A program made the translations under genes and the position numbers. This document shows positions 9,519-18,742 of a DNA stretch of 64,000 nucleotides, in pieces (position 1 is the first letter of the stretch; each line of letters starts with the position of its first letter). Source of the stretch: Bacteroidota bacterium. Its GTDB lineage: Bacteria > Bacteroidota > Bacteroidia > NS11-12g > UBA955. The notes below the pieces were generated by a model that was given only the letters and a program-made list of their open reading frames with translations, made no database searches and was not told the DNA's origin. The DNA lies in NCBI GenBank assembly GCA_023957335.1, contig JAMLHC010000001.1, positions 330,017-394,016 of the forward strand, given 5' to 3'.

Positions 9519-10444
9519 TCAAAATTAAAGCAAGGAACTTTCCCGCCAAGTATTCTATAGGTAATATTAATCCCTGCGAACATATACCAATCTTTTGTCC
9601 TATTGTTTCCTCTTGAATCATCCTCCAAAAATGGCTTTTCGCCTACTTCATACGATCTGTCAAACAAGGCTTTGGACATATAGCCACCAGCACCACCGAC
9701 AATAATTGGATCCCAATATTTGGTAGAAATATCGTCTAGATAATCCGTAAATGTTTTTCGCACACCTATTTCAAAACCGGCTGTCCAATAGTCGCTCAAT
9801 TGAAATTTGTATCCTGCTCCAAACGGGATGCTTACTTGTGTAAGTGAATATCTTTTGGCTCCATTATTCTTGGTCGTTTCTTGTGCTTCTGTAGAAAGTG
9901 GTTGCAACTCAACCCAATTTCCATCTCTGGATGACAAACTTGGATCTTGATTTGGCAAGCCTTGATGATAATAAAACTGTGTGAGAGGATTAAATTTAAA
10001 TACTGCAATAGAACCAAAAAGATAGGGTGTAGATGCTAAGTGTGTTCGTGTTTGCTGCCAACCCATCAAATTCCACTCAAATCCGCCTGAGAATTCAAAG
10101 ATATTAGACCTGAAATTCAAATTTCTTCTTCTTCTGAATGCATCGTCATTGAAGTTCTTATCATCTCCGCTAATTCGCATGTACATGGCAACAGCTCTAA
10201 GACTGATACTCGGGGTCAAATTGTATCTTATCATAGCTCCGCCTGCAAGATGAGTTTCTCCAATAACAGGCATAAATGATTTGGTCAATTCTCCGGTATA
10301 ATTAGAGCCACCAATAAAAATTCCGAAATCTAAAGCCGTTTCTCTTTTGGAAGGAATCGGATTCTGTGCAAAGACGTGCTCACTCAAAAACATTGCAACA
10401 CCAAGTGAACAAAAATAAAAAATGGAGGTAAAATTTCGTTTCAT
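9515..10444 (-). CDS. DUF6089 family outer-membrane protein (tandem paralogue)
   Basis: Second copy of the DUF6089 pair, 309 residues. It has a signal peptide (cut after HVFAQ), then GIFIGGSNYTGELTKSF, MRISGDDKNFN and GFEIGVRKTFTDYLDDISTKYW, all mirrored in the shorter downstream copy. It is the first gene of the leftward DUF6089-uppS-bamA run. A promoter-like element with one mismatch (TAAATTCG, minus strand, 10477-10484) lies upstream. The role is unknown. The two copies have diverged well beyond recent duplication, so separate functions or partner barrels are possible. Confidence 0.82.
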   Translation of the reverse strand: MKRNFTSIFYFCSLGVAMFLSEHVFAQNPIPSKRETALDFGIFIGGSNYTGELTKSFMPVIGETHLAGGAMIRYNLTPSISLRAVAMYMRISGDDKNFNDDAFRRRRNLNFRSNIFEFSGGFEWNLMGWQQTRTHLASTPYLFGSIAVFKFNPLTQFYYHQGLPNQDPSLSSRDGNWVELQPLSTEAQETTKNNGAKRYSLTQVSIPFGAGYKFQLSDYWTAGFEIGVRKTFTDYLDDISTKYWDPIIVGGAGGYMSKALFDRSYEVGEKPFLEDDSRGNNRTKDWYMFAGINITYRILGGKVPCFNFE

Positions 10445-10567
10445 GTTTCTTTATTAATAGCTGAATTTAAGACGCGCGAATTTACACCTTTAACGTAATA
10501 AATAAGAAATTATTTTGGCTGGAATTGTTGCCATTAGGCTATTCTGTACAGTGGACGAAACTCCTAC

Positions 10568-11542
10568 TTAGTTTTTACGTTCAATTATGTAGTTTAAGAC
10601 AGCAATTAAATGTTCTTTGTGCCTACTATCTTGTAGTATTTCAAGATCTCGCATAGCTTTTTGTTTATACTCATTCATTACTTTACGTGCATATTCTGCA
10701 CCTCCCGAATTTACGATAAATGAAACTACTTCTTGAATCTGTTCAGTACTGATTTTTTTAGATTTAAAAATCCTGATAATTTCCTTTTTACGTTTAGGTT
10801 CAGCATTATTGAGCGAATAAATTAAAGGCAAGGTCATTTTCCGGTCTTTAATATCAACAGCTTTAGGTTTGCCTGAGTTGTCATCATTAAAATCAAAAAG
10901 ATCATCTTTAATTTGAAAAGCCATACCGGCATTTTCTCCAAAATTTCTCATCGCTTCTACCAATTCTGTAGAATCAGAAACACTGGCAGCACCCATAGCA
11001 CAGCATGAGGCAAACAATGAAGCAGTTTTATTTGAGATTATTTGATAATAGTCGGCTTCTTTAATATCAAGTTTACGCGCTTTTTCCAACTGCAGCAATT
11101 CTCCTTCTGCCATACGCTTCATGGCATCTGAAACGATATTGAGCATTTCAAAATCTTTGTTTTCAACAGCCATAATTAACCCCCGTGCTAATAGAAAATC
11201 TCCTACAAGCACAGCAATTTTATTTTTCCAAAGTGCATTGATAGAAAAGAAACCTCTTCGCTTATAACTTTCATCTACAACATCATCATGGACAAGCGTA
11301 GCAGTATGTAATAATTCAACCAAGGAAGCTCCTCTATATGTTTTTTCATTGATAGTTCCGCAACTGCCGGCTGTCAACAATACCATAACAGGCCTAATTT
11401 GTTTGCCCTTGCGCTTAACAATATAATTAAGAATTGTATCGAGTAAGGAAACTTTGGTTTTTACACCTTTGGAAAAGGTTGACTCAAAACCGGCAAACTG
11501 ATCTTTTAACTCATATTTTATATCTTTTAAAATGTCTGCCAC
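10568..11542 (-). CDS. trans-polyprenyl diphosphate synthase (IspA/IspB family)
   Basis: Head-to-tail prenyltransferase that extends allylic diphosphates with IPP, most likely making the side chain of menaquinone. Both Asp-rich motifs are present: LVHDDVVDES (first) and FQIKDDLFDFNDD (second), plus GKQIRPVMVL for IPP binding. Length 324 fits octaprenyl/heptaprenyl synthases, but chain length cannot be read safely from the sequence. It is transcribed divergently from adk, with a 95-base gap between the two start codons. Confidence 0.9.
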   Translation of the reverse strand: MADILKDIKYELKDQFAGFESTFSKGVKTKVSLLDTILNYIVKRKGKQIRPVMVLLTAGSCGTINEKTYRGASLVELLHTATLVHDDVVDESYKRRGFFSINALWKNKIAVLVGDFLLARGLIMAVENKDFEMLNIVSDAMKRMAEGELLQLEKARKLDIKEADYYQIISNKTASLFASCCAMGAASVSDSTELVEAMRNFGENAGMAFQIKDDLFDFNDDNSGKPKAVDIKDRKMTLPLIYSLNNAEPKRKKEIIRIFKSKKISTEQIQEVVSFIVNSGGAEYARKVMNEYKQKAMRDLEILQDSRHKEHLIAVLNYIIERKN

Positions 11543-11611
11543 GCTGCGTTACTTTCGGGCTGCTAAAATACAACTGTTTGCAATAAAGCATGGTATTTCA
11601 GATTTTAATTT

Positions 11612-11619
11612 TATTTTTG
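11612..11619 (+). promoter_or_regulatory. TAnnTTTG -7 box for adk
   Basis: TATTTTTG matches the Bacteroidota -7 consensus. It lies 18 bases before the ATG at 11638 and so argues against a longer reading frame from 11590. Confidence 0.5.
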
Positions 11620-11637
11620 TGCCTCATTAAAAAGTTC

Positions 11638-12225
11638 ATGTTAAATATTGTATTATTTGGTCCTCCGGGGGCTGGCAAAGGCACTCAATCTGCTAAATTA
11701 GTTGACACATTTGGTTTGGTACATTTAAGTACGGGAGATATTTTTCGTTTCAACATCAAAAACGAAACTGCACTTGGACAACTTGCCAAATCATACATTG
11801 ACAAAGGTGAGTTAGTACCTGACGAGGTTACCATTAACATGCTGAAGAGCGAATTGTCCAAATTCCCAAATGCAAAAGGATTTATTTTTGATGGATTTCC
11901 CCGAACTGTGCCGCAGGCTGAAGCCTTAGACTCGCTTTTATCTACGCTGAACACACGCATTAGCCTCATGCTGTCCTTAGATGTACCCGAAGACGAACTT
12001 ACCCGAAGATTACTCGAAAGAGGAAAAATCAGTGGTCGCACTGATGATACAGACGAATTTATTATTCGCAACAGAATCAGAGTGTATAATGAACAGACTG
12101 CTGTGGCAGCTGATTTTTACAACAAACAAAATAAGTATAAGCAAATCAATGGCGTAGGCTCTGTTGAGACAATATACGAACTCTTATCAAAAGAGATTCA
12201 ATCTGTTCTCTCCTCTTCTATTTAA
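11638..12225 (+). CDS. adk: adenylate kinase
   Basis: Interconverts ATP + AMP and 2 ADP. The P-loop [10 protein letters not shown] lies at about residues 8-17, followed by the AMP-binding STGDIFR, the [10 protein letters not shown] motif and a short LID region ([11 protein letters not shown]), as in short-type adenylate kinases. Length is 195 from the ATG at 11638. An in-frame ATG at 11590 would add 16 hydrophobic residues and would start upstream of a -7 promoter box, so it was rejected. obgE follows 38 bases later on the same strand. Confidence 0.95.
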   Translation: MLNIVLFGPPGAGKGTQSAKLVDTFGLVHLSTGDIFRFNIKNETALGQLAKSYIDKGELVPDEVTINMLKSELSKFPNAKGFIFDGFPRTVPQAEALDSLLSTLNTRISLMLSLDVPEDELTRRLLERGKISGRTDDTDEFIIRNRIRVYNEQTAVAADFYNKQNKYKQINGVGSVETIYELLSKEIQSVLSSSI

Positions 12226-12263
12226 CCCCTTTATTTTATATACTCGGACACCCAATTATAAAC

Positions 12264-13265
12264 ATGGCAGAAAATTTCATTGACTATGTAAAAATCTATA
12301 TGCGCTCCGGCAAAGGCGGTAGCGGGAGTGCTCATTTTCACCGCGCCAAAGGCAATCCCAAAGGAGGTCCGGACGGTGGAAACGGGGGCAGAGGCGGGCA
12401 TATCATTTTGAAAGGGAACAATAATTTGTGGACCTTATTGCATTTAAAATACCGTAAACATGTTTTTGCTGAAAACGGAAAATCAGGTGAAGAAAATCAG
12501 AGGACAGGTGCTGACGGCAAGGACGAAATTCTGGAAGTACCATTGGGCACTATAGCTAAAGATGCAGAAACCGGTGAAATACTCTGTGAAATCACTCAAG
12601 ACGAACAAAAACACGTGTTATTGCCCGGAGGCAGAGGCGGACTTGGCAATGTAAACTTCAAAAGTTCAACCAACCGCGCTCCACAATATGCCCAACCCGG
12701 TGAACAAGGAATTGAAAGCGCTGTTGTTTTAGAATTAAAAGTACTGGCAGACGTTGGGTTAGTTGGATTTCCAAACGCAGGAAAATCTACTTTGCTGTCA
12801 GTTATCTCAGCCGCCAAACCGGAAATCGCGGACTATCCGTTTACTACCATTACCCCTAATCTTGGCGTAGTCAAATACTACGATTATCAATCTTTTGTAG
12901 TGGCTGACATCCCCGGCATTATTGAAGGGGCAAGCGAAGGCAAAGGATTAGGACACCGCTTTCTCAGACATATTGAACGCAATGCGGTGCTGTTATTTCT
13001 TATTCCTGCAAATTCTGAAAACATTCAACAAGAATACAAAGTACTTGTCAATGAACTCAAAAAATTCAACCCCGAAATGTTGCTCAAACAAAGGGTTATA
13101 GCCATAAGTAAGTGTGAACTTTTAGAAGAACAAGAGTTGAAAAAATTAAAAACGAAGTTAAAGAAACTAAATCCCATATTCATCTCTTCTTTGGCAGGCA
13201 TTAACATTCAAGAACTCAAAGATTTACTTTGGAGGGCTATCAATCAGTCTTACGATAATCAATAA
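12264..13265 (+). CDS. obgE: Obg family GTPase
   Basis: Essential GTPase of late 50S ribosome assembly and stress control. The glycine-rich Obg fold ([17 protein letters not shown] and [10 protein letters not shown]) covers residues 1-158. The G domain follows, with P-loop GFPNAGKS (168-175), DIPGIIEGA (G3) and a weak SKCE in the G4 position (AISKCELLE; usual NKID). Length 333 lacks the C-terminal OCT extension found in Gram-positive Obg, as is common in this phylum. It lies 38 bases after adk. Confidence 0.94.
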   Translation: MAENFIDYVKIYMRSGKGGSGSAHFHRAKGNPKGGPDGGNGGRGGHIILKGNNNLWTLLHLKYRKHVFAENGKSGEENQRTGADGKDEILEVPLGTIAKDAETGEILCEITQDEQKHVLLPGGRGGLGNVNFKSSTNRAPQYAQPGEQGIESAVVLELKVLADVGLVGFPNAGKSTLLSVISAAKPEIADYPFTTITPNLGVVKYYDYQSFVVADIPGIIEGASEGKGLGHRFLRHIERNAVLLFLIPANSENIQQEYKVLVNELKKFNPEMLLKQRVIAISKCELLEEQELKKLKTKLKKLNPIFISSLAGINIQELKDLLWRAINQSYDNQ

Positions 13266-13402
13266 ACAATATAGGCTGACGGCACATTGAAGTGTTTGGA
13301 ACAACTCCAATCATAGCTACGATTTATCTTGTCTTTGCCTTGTCAGGCTGTATTGGTAGTGTCCTAATTGGAATGGAGGATACAAACACCCGTAGGGTAA
13401 GA

Positions 13403-13819
13403 TTAAAACAATCTATCCCAAGGCATTCTGCTCATTATTAATACCAAGCTAATTCCAAAATATATCAATCCTTTTTTGTTTTTCAATTCAGTAGGTGCTT
13501 TTTTGATTTTAGCACTTCCAATATGAATAAAAGCAATACCAATGAGCATAATTAGCGGATGTTCGAGAGAATAGAACCTAATTTCGGGAACCGACATTGA
13601 CGACATACCTTGAATACGATTTTGGATAAAATACAATGCAAAACCAAGTACCAACTGTAAACCGGATACAATTACTGCAAACAACCTAAGGTTATTTTGC
13701 AATTTGCTCAAAGGTTTTTTACCTGAATTGTTAATTAGAAAAAGCACTACCGAAACGATAAGAATAATTACCAATATCCAAGCGACAAGGTTGTGTAGAT
13801 GTATAAATCCTGTATTCAT
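13403..13819 (-). CDS. four-TM membrane protein, cytochrome b-like annotation
   Basis: 138-residue integral membrane protein with four hydrophobic helices and an N-terminal MNTGFIHLHNLVAWILV motif. Helix histidines are at HLHN, LEHP and FIHIGS. Bacteroidota proteins with this start and length are often called cytochrome B by similarity, but I see no proven haem site. The start at 13819 was preferred over one 14 codons upstream because MNTGFIHLHN matches the usual beginning of the family. It is convergent with obgE and probably monocistronic. Confidence 0.65.
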   Translation of the reverse strand: MNTGFIHLHNLVAWILVIILIVSVVLFLINNSGKKPLSKLQNNLRLFAVIVSGLQLVLGFALYFIQNRIQGMSSMSVPEIRFYSLEHPLIMLIGIAFIHIGSAKIKKAPTELKNKKGLIYFGISLVLIMSRMPWDRLF

Positions 13820-13916
13820 TTTATAATATAAATTTTGTGGTGCAAATATGAATAAAACCAATCAAATAAAAACGTCAAAACAACGGGTATATATTCTTCA
13901 TCTATGAGCGTCAAGA

Positions 13917-15458
13917 TTATCCCGCCCAATTTTCACGGTCAAGGCTTCTGTATTGAATGGCTTCCGCCAGGTGTTCCACTCGAATCTCAGGGCTGTCTGC
14001 CAGGTCAGCAATAGTACGCGCCACTTTCAGAATCCTATCATAAGCACGTGCTGACAGACTGAGTCTTTCCATAGCCGTTTTTAGTAAAGCTTGTCCAGCT
14101 TTTGGGATTGCACATACATCGTGAATTCGGTTAGATTGCAACTGTGCATTACAATAAATTCCTTCTTGGTCCGCATACCTTTGTTTCTGAATTTCACGTG
14201 CTTTCATCACTCTTTGTTTCACATCCTTAGAGTGTTCAGAAGGTTTGTCACGATTGGCAAGCTGTTCAAACGAAACAGGAGTAACTTCAATATGGATATC
14301 AATTCGGTCAAGCAAAGGACCGGAAATCTTACTCAAATATCGTTGCACCACACCCGGTCCGCAAACACAGTCTTTGTCGGGATGATTGTAATATCCGCAA
14401 GGGCAAGGGTTCATACTGGCTACCAGCATAAAGCTCGAAGGATATTCGACCGTAAATCTGGCTCTGCTGATTGTAATTCTGCGCTCTTCCAAAGGTTGTC
14501 TCAAAACTTCAAGAACGGTTCTCTTAAACTCGGGAAGTTCATCTAAAAAAAGTACTCCATTATGTGCGAGTGAGATTTCACCGGGTTGCGGAATGTTCCC
14601 TCCCCCCACGAGCGCAACATCGCTTACTGTATGGTGTGGCGAACGAAAAGGGCGTGTGGCAACCAGTGATGCATGACTACCCAACTTACCTGCCACAGAA
14701 TGTATTTTGGTAGTTTCTAATGCTTCCTGAAGCGTCATTGGAGGCAAAATTGTTGGCAGCCTTTTTGCCAACATCGTTTTGCCTGCACCCGGAGGACCAA
14801 TTAAAATAATATTATGTCCACCGGCTGCCGAAATTTCCATTGCTCGTTTGATATTCTCCTGTCCTTGAACATCAGCAAAATCAACATCGAATGATTCATT
14901 TAGATTCGCAAAATCTCCCCTTGGATCAGCCATTGCGGGTTCAAACTCTTTTACATTATTAAAGAAATCTACGATATCCAAAATATTTTCCATTCCATAT
15001 ACCTCCAAACCTTTAACAATAGCTGCTTCCTTTGCATTTTGTTGTGGAAGTATAAACCCTTTGAAACCTTCTTTTTTAGCTTGTATGGCTATGGGTAAAA
15101 CTCCTTTGATAGGAACAAGACTCCCATCTAATGAGAGTTCTCCCATGATGATATACTCCGGTATTCTGTCCGCAACAATTTGCTCGGAAGCAGCCAACAG
15201 AGCAGCAGCTATTGTGAGATCGTATGCGGAACCCTCTTTTTTGAGGTCTGCGGGTGCCATATTGATAACCACCTTTTTGCGCGGCATCTCCAAACCTGAG
15301 TTCTTAAAAGCAGTTTCAATCCTTAATTGACTTTCTTTGACTGCATTATCGGGCAAACCCACAAGAAAATAGCCTACACCTTGACCGAGATTTACTTCTA
15401 CTGTAATCAAACCCGCATTGACACCATAAACAGCAGCTCCAAAAGTTTTTATCAGCAT
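13917..15458 (-). CDS. YifB/ComM family Mg-chelatase-like AAA ATPase
   Basis: Hexameric-helicase-like AAA+ protein; the family member ComM promotes branch migration during natural transformation. Order: N-terminal Lon-like (ChlI) domain (1-165), AAA domain with Walker A GPPGAGKT (221-228) and HNGVLFLDELPEF as Walker B, a Cys cluster (NPCPCGYYNHPDKDCVCGPG), and a C-terminal Mg-chelatase domain. The ATG at 15458 (MLIKTFGAAVYGVNA) is the family start. An in-frame start 38 codons upstream would add an unrelated hydrophobic leader and lies upstream of the -7 box at 15465-15472. Confidence 0.92.
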   Translation of the reverse strand: MLIKTFGAAVYGVNAGLITVEVNLGQGVGYFLVGLPDNAVKESQLRIETAFKNSGLEMPRKKVVINMAPADLKKEGSAYDLTIAAALLAASEQIVADRIPEYIIMGELSLDGSLVPIKGVLPIAIQAKKEGFKGFILPQQNAKEAAIVKGLEVYGMENILDIVDFFNNVKEFEPAMADPRGDFANLNESFDVDFADVQGQENIKRAMEISAAGGHNIILIGPPGAGKTMLAKRLPTILPPMTLQEALETTKIHSVAGKLGSHASLVATRPFRSPHHTVSDVALVGGGNIPQPGEISLAHNGVLFLDELPEFKRTVLEVLRQPLEERRITISRARFTVEYPSSFMLVASMNPCPCGYYNHPDKDCVCGPGVVQRYLSKISGPLLDRIDIHIEVTPVSFEQLANRDKPSEHSKDVKQRVMKAREIQKQRYADQEGIYCNAQLQSNRIHDVCAIPKAGQALLKTAMERLSLSARAYDRILKVARTIADLADSPEIRVEHLAEAIQYRSLDRENWAG

Positions 15459-15464
15459 AGGGAA

Positions 15465-15472
15465 CAAAAATA
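15465..15472 (-). promoter_or_regulatory. -7 box for yifB, near-leaderless
   Basis: TATTTTTG on the minus strand ends six bases before the ATG, so transcription would begin at or within a few bases of the start codon. Confidence 0.5.
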
Positions 15473-15660
15473 GCAGGAATAAGCAAATGAAAAGTATGAA
15501 ATTAAGAAGTAAAATATTTGCACGTGTCAAAATATGTGAATTTTGGAAGGGAAACAACCTACTTGACGACACATTTAATGGGATTTATGTAGGGTTTTAA
15601 ACACATTACACAAGCGCCCGTAATAAGGTGCGAAGAATTTTAGGTACTTTTGCATTCGCT

Positions 15661-15879
15661 ATGTCATCCACACTCATCACAACAGTCATACTTGCCATCG
15701 CAATTACTGTGCTTGCAGCAGCAGGAATTGGGATTAGAGCAATTTTGATTAAAGGCGGAGAAGTCCGCAAAAGCTGTTCCTCTTCCAACCCATTACTTAA
15801 TGATAGTAATGGCACATGCGGTCTTTGCGGGAGTGCGCCCGGGGAATCTTGCGGCAAAGACAACGCAAGCAATCCTTAA
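15661..15879 (+). CDS. small membrane-anchored Cys-rich protein
   Basis: Unrecognised 72-residue protein. One N-terminal membrane helix (about residues 4-26) is followed by a short polar tail with five cysteines in SCSSSNP, GTCGLCG and ESCGKD. Small proteins of this pattern (a helix, then KKGGE-like, then Cys-rich tail) recur in Bacteroidota under the label membrane or secreted protein. The clustered cysteines could bind metal or form disulfides (inference). The ATG at 15661 places the hydrophobic helix next to the N-terminus; an upstream in-frame ATG at 15628 is possible. The opposite-strand open frame here was rejected. Confidence 0.6.
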   Translation: MSSTLITTVILAIAITVLAAAGIGIRAILIKGGEVRKSCSSSNPLLNDSNGTCGLCGSAPGESCGKDNASNP

Positions 15880-15967
15880 GTAGTAGGTAGTGAAAACACT
15901 AACCACGGTTAAAAAATAGCTCAATTGCACTTTTCATTTATTTATGTTTATTCCTTGCTAAAAACAA

Positions 15968-15996
15968 AAAGCCTCTCGGCATATACCTGAGGCTTT
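15968..15996 (-). terminator. intrinsic terminator of the superoxide dismutase gene
   Basis: On the minus strand AAAGCCTC pairs with GAGGCTTT and is followed by a T-rich run. It lies just downstream of the sod stop. Confidence 0.75.
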
Positions 15997-16019
15997 CATG
16001 AAATGATTACATTTGTTTG

Positions 16020-16625
16020 TTACAAGGCTGCTTCGTATCTCTTGCCTACCTCTGCCCAATTGATTACATTGAAAAATGCTGTTACATAATCAGGTCTGCG
16101 ATTTTGATAGTGTAGGTAATAAGCATGTTCCCAAACATCAAGTCCGAGGATTGGGGTGGCTTTACACTCTGCAATATCCATCAAAGGGTTGTCTTGGTTG
16201 GGAGTTGAGCACACTGACAATTTACCATTAGAAACACAAAGCCATGCCCATCCTGAGCCAAAACGAGTAGCGGCTGCTTTGCTGAATGTATCCTTGAATG
16301 CATCAAATCCACCCAACTCGTGGTTTATAGCATCTGCAAGTTTACCGCTTGGCTGACCACCTCCATTGGGAGACATAATTTTCCAAAACAAATCATGATT
16401 AAAATGTCCACCGCCATTATTGCGAACTGCAGCACTATATTTGCTTACATTGGCAAGAATTTCTAAGATTGATTTTGACTCTGCATCAGTGCCGGCAATA
16501 GCAGCATTGAGGTTATTTACATAAGCAGCATGGTGCTTGTCGTGATGAATTTCCATTGTACGCGCATCGATGTGAGGTTCGAGGGCGCTGAAATCATAAG
16601 GTAGTTTTGTTAATTCGAATGACAT
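16020..16625 (-). CDS. sod: superoxide dismutase, Fe/Mn family
   Basis: Dismutates superoxide to oxygen and peroxide. Metal ligands are visible: His in MEIHHDKHH, His in [10 protein letters not shown], and Asp/His in [22 protein letters not shown] and TPNQDNPLM carry the Gly and Gln that usually mark manganese or cambialistic enzymes rather than strict iron enzymes (inference on metal choice). The 201-residue protein has no signal peptide, so it is cytoplasmic. It is a single gene with its own -7 box and terminator. Confidence 0.93.
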   Translation of the reverse strand: MSFELTKLPYDFSALEPHIDARTMEIHHDKHHAAYVNNLNAAIAGTDAESKSILEILANVSKYSAAVRNNGGGHFNHDLFWKIMSPNGGGQPSGKLADAINHELGGFDAFKDTFSKAAATRFGSGWAWLCVSNGKLSVCSTPNQDNPLMDIAECKATPILGLDVWEHAYYLHYQNRRPDYVTAFFNVINWAEVGKRYEAAL

Positions 16626-16648
16626 AATATTTATTTATTTATACCTGA

Positions 16649-16656
16649 CAAAGTTA
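16649..16656 (-). promoter_or_regulatory. -7 box for sod
   Basis: TAACTTTG on the minus strand, 23 bases before the sod ATG. Confidence 0.5.
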
Positions 16657-16719
16657 TGAAGAACAATCATTTAAGAACGATTATCTTTATCAATCTCTTT
16701 TTACATTCGACATATTTAC

Positions 16720-16727
16720 TATTTTTG
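16720..16727 (+). promoter_or_regulatory. -7 box for radC, near-leaderless
   Basis: TATTTTTG ends four bases before the radC ATG. A transcript from this box would have almost no 5' leader. Confidence 0.5.
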
Positions 16728-16731
16728 AAAA

Positions 16732-17412
16732 ATGGCAAGCATAAATGAATTGGCACAAGATGACAAACCCAGAGAACGGTTTTTGTCGGGCAGTAAAGAA
16801 TCCCTTAGCAATGCAGAGTTGATAGCTATACTTATCAGAACCGGCACCCAAAAATCAAATGCAGTTGAAGTGGGACAGCAAGTTTTGAAATTAGCAAACA
16901 ACAATCTGAATGAACTGGCAAAACTATCGGTCAGAAATTTACAAAAAGCTGATGGTATTGGGCTTGTTAAAGCAATTACTATATTGGCTGCCTTAGAGTT
17001 AGGCGGTCGCAGAGAAAAATGGGACATTCTGCAAAGAGCTAAAATTACTGTCAGTAATGATATATATAAGTATCTAAAAAATCGACTTGAAGACAAAAAC
17101 TATGAAGAATTTTGGATTCTCACACTCAATCGAGCAAATAAAGTAATTAGTGAATACAAAGTAGGCGAAGGCGGAGTATCGGCAACAGTGGCAGATCCCA
17201 AAAAAATATTACGAAAAGCATTGGAAGACAACGCCTCAGGATTAGTACTATGTCATAACCATCCATCGGGAAATTTGAAGCCAAGTTCGCAGGATATTGC
17301 GCTTACAAACAAGATTAAACAGGCATGTTCCTACCTTGATTTAACCCTATTAGACCATATTATTATAGGACATGGCAGTTATTATAGTTTTGCGGATGAA
17401 GGGGTTTTGTAA
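16732..17412 (+). CDS. radC: RadC/YeeS-type JAB domain protein
   Basis: RadC family protein of 226 residues. An N-terminal helix-hairpin-helix-like region (DGIGLVKAITILAALELGGR) is followed by a C-terminal JAB/MPN domain with the JAMM-type metal motif LCHNHPSGNLKPSSQD. The historical link to DNA repair is disputed and the molecular function remains unclear. It is a chromosomal copy with no mobile-element context here. It is monocistronic with a promoter box immediately upstream. Confidence 0.9.
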   Translation: MASINELAQDDKPRERFLSGSKESLSNAELIAILIRTGTQKSNAVEVGQQVLKLANNNLNELAKLSVRNLQKADGIGLVKAITILAALELGGRREKWDILQRAKITVSNDIYKYLKNRLEDKNYEEFWILTLNRANKVISEYKVGEGGVSATVADPKKILRKALEDNASGLVLCHNHPSGNLKPSSQDIALTNKIKQACSYLDLTLLDHIIIGHGSYYSFADEGVL

Positions 17413-17531
17413 AGTTTGAAAATTAAAAGAACTTGAGTCAAAATCGCATACGATTATCCATTGTTATGTTGAAGCAAAAAAGATAACAAAAGGAGCTGAA
17501 TAAAATCCATAATATTTAATATAGTAAACTA

Positions 17532-17539
17532 TAACTTTG
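17532..17539 (+). promoter_or_regulatory. -7 box for the carbonic anhydrase gene
   Basis: TAACTTTG, 24 bases before the ATG at 17564. Confidence 0.5.
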
Positions 17540-17563
17540 CCGTGTTTAAAAAGATAAATTGAT

Positions 17564-18190
17564 ATGCGTTTACATTCCACAAAAGACCAAAACACAATGA
17601 CACCCCAAGATGCCATTGAGATTCTTAAAGAAGGCAACCTTCGTTTCATGCGAAATCTGAAAACTAATAACGATTTATTAGAACAAGTCAACGCTTCCAA
17701 AGAAGGGCAATTTCCATTTGCATGCATATTGAGCTGTATTGATTCGCGCACATCTGCCGAGTTGATTTTCGACCAAGGTCTTGGAGATATTTTCAGTATT
17801 CGTATAGCGGGTAACGTTGTAAATGATGACATCTTAGGCAGCATGGAGTTTGGAGCAAAATTAGCCAATGCTAAAGTGGTTGTTGTATTGGGACATACCA
17901 ATTGCGGAGGAATCAAAGGTGCTTGCGACAATGTTGAATTAGGCAACCTAACCGGATTAGTCAACAAAATCAAACCTGCCATAACACAAGAAACGACTAT
18001 ACAAGAAAACCGCAACTCTTCCAACCTTGACTTTGTAAACAAGGTATCTGTACTTAATGTATTTCATGTTATCAGAGAAGTGCGAAGACGCAGCCCCATT
18101 CTGAACGAATTAGAACAACAAGGAAAAATCATGATTTGTGGCGCGATGTATGATGTATCTACCGGTGAAGTTACTTTTTATGAAAACTAA
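17564..18190 (+). CDS. beta-class carbonic anhydrase
   Basis: Hydrates CO2 to bicarbonate. The zinc ligands C58, H111 and C114 (SCIDSRTSAE and LGHTNCGGIKGAC) and the Asp60/Arg62 dyad are intact. No signal peptide is present, so the enzyme is cytoplasmic and probably supplies bicarbonate to carboxylases. The start at 17564 gives MRLHSTKDQNTMTPQ, which matches related proteins that have a short N-terminal arm before MTP; the internal ATG at 17597 is the alternative. The last 11 bases overlap the next gene. Confidence 0.93.
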   Translation: MRLHSTKDQNTMTPQDAIEILKEGNLRFMRNLKTNNDLLEQVNASKEGQFPFACILSCIDSRTSAELIFDQGLGDIFSIRIAGNVVNDDILGSMEFGAKLANAKVVVVLGHTNCGGIKGACDNVELGNLTGLVNKIKPAITQETTIQENRNSSNLDFVNKVSVLNVFHVIREVRRRSPILNELEQQGKIMICGAMYDVSTGEVTFYEN

Positions 18191-18740
18191 AAGCAACCAC
18201 TCAAAGAACCTAAAATCTGTCTATTTCCTGTGTTTACTAATCACACTGGTTGCTCTAACGCAACCTACATATTCTCAATCTCCTGAGGTGCCCTTACCGG
18301 AAGCACCTAAAACCAAAGACCGGATTGTTGTAGGCGGTTCGGGATGGCTTACTTTGGGGAATAGTATGTTTATTGAGTTATTACCGGTGGTTGGGTATCG
18401 CTTGACTAACCGATTTTCTGTACTTGCCGGACCCATGTATTCATATTTCCATGATTACGCTTATGACTATTCTGATAATATTTACGGAGGCAGAGCGATG
18501 GCACGCTTTTTTCCAATCAATAATCTGTTTCTACAGGCCGAAATAGATAATATGTCGTATGGGGTAAAAGGGATTTCATCGCGTAGCAATTCCACATTGA
18601 CAATGGTAGGAGCCGGTTATTACAACTTTGGTTCAACGCTGGAAATTATGTACATCACCAATAGACCTGCTAATGCCAAGTTTCTCAACCCCTTTATTGT
18701 CCGTGTAGGATTTATTTTTTATTTATCAGACTCTAAATAG
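18180..18740 (+). CDS. predicted outer-membrane beta-barrel protein
   Basis: Unrecognised 186-residue protein. It has a signal peptide (hydrophobic core YFLCLLITLVALTQ, cut near TYSQS), then short alternating strands (VVGYRLTNRFSVLAGPMYSYF, GGRAMARFFPINNLFLQAEID, PFIVRVGFIFYL) as in small 8-strand barrels. The ATG at 18180 overlaps the end of the carbonic anhydrase gene by 11 bases and yields a proper signal peptide; the earlier in-frame ATG at 18138 does not. Co-transcription with the carbonic anhydrase is likely, but a functional link is not evident. Confidence 0.65.
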   Translation: MKTKSNHSKNLKSVYFLCLLITLVALTQPTYSQSPEVPLPEAPKTKDRIVVGGSGWLTLGNSMFIELLPVVGYRLTNRFSVLAGPMYSYFHDYAYDYSDNIYGGRAMARFFPINNLFLQAEIDNMSYGVKGISSRSNSTLTMVGAGYYNFGSTLEIMYITNRPANAKFLNPFIVRVGFIFYLSDSK

Positions 18741-18742
18741 GA

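Noticed and set aside
15606-15872. Opposite-strand open frame over the small Cys-rich protein gene
   Set aside because: Lacks signal or motif; the plus-strand reading has a membrane helix and Cys pattern.
17464-18042. Long minus-strand open frame over the carbonic anhydrase gene
   Set aside because: Antisense shadow of a clear enzyme gene.
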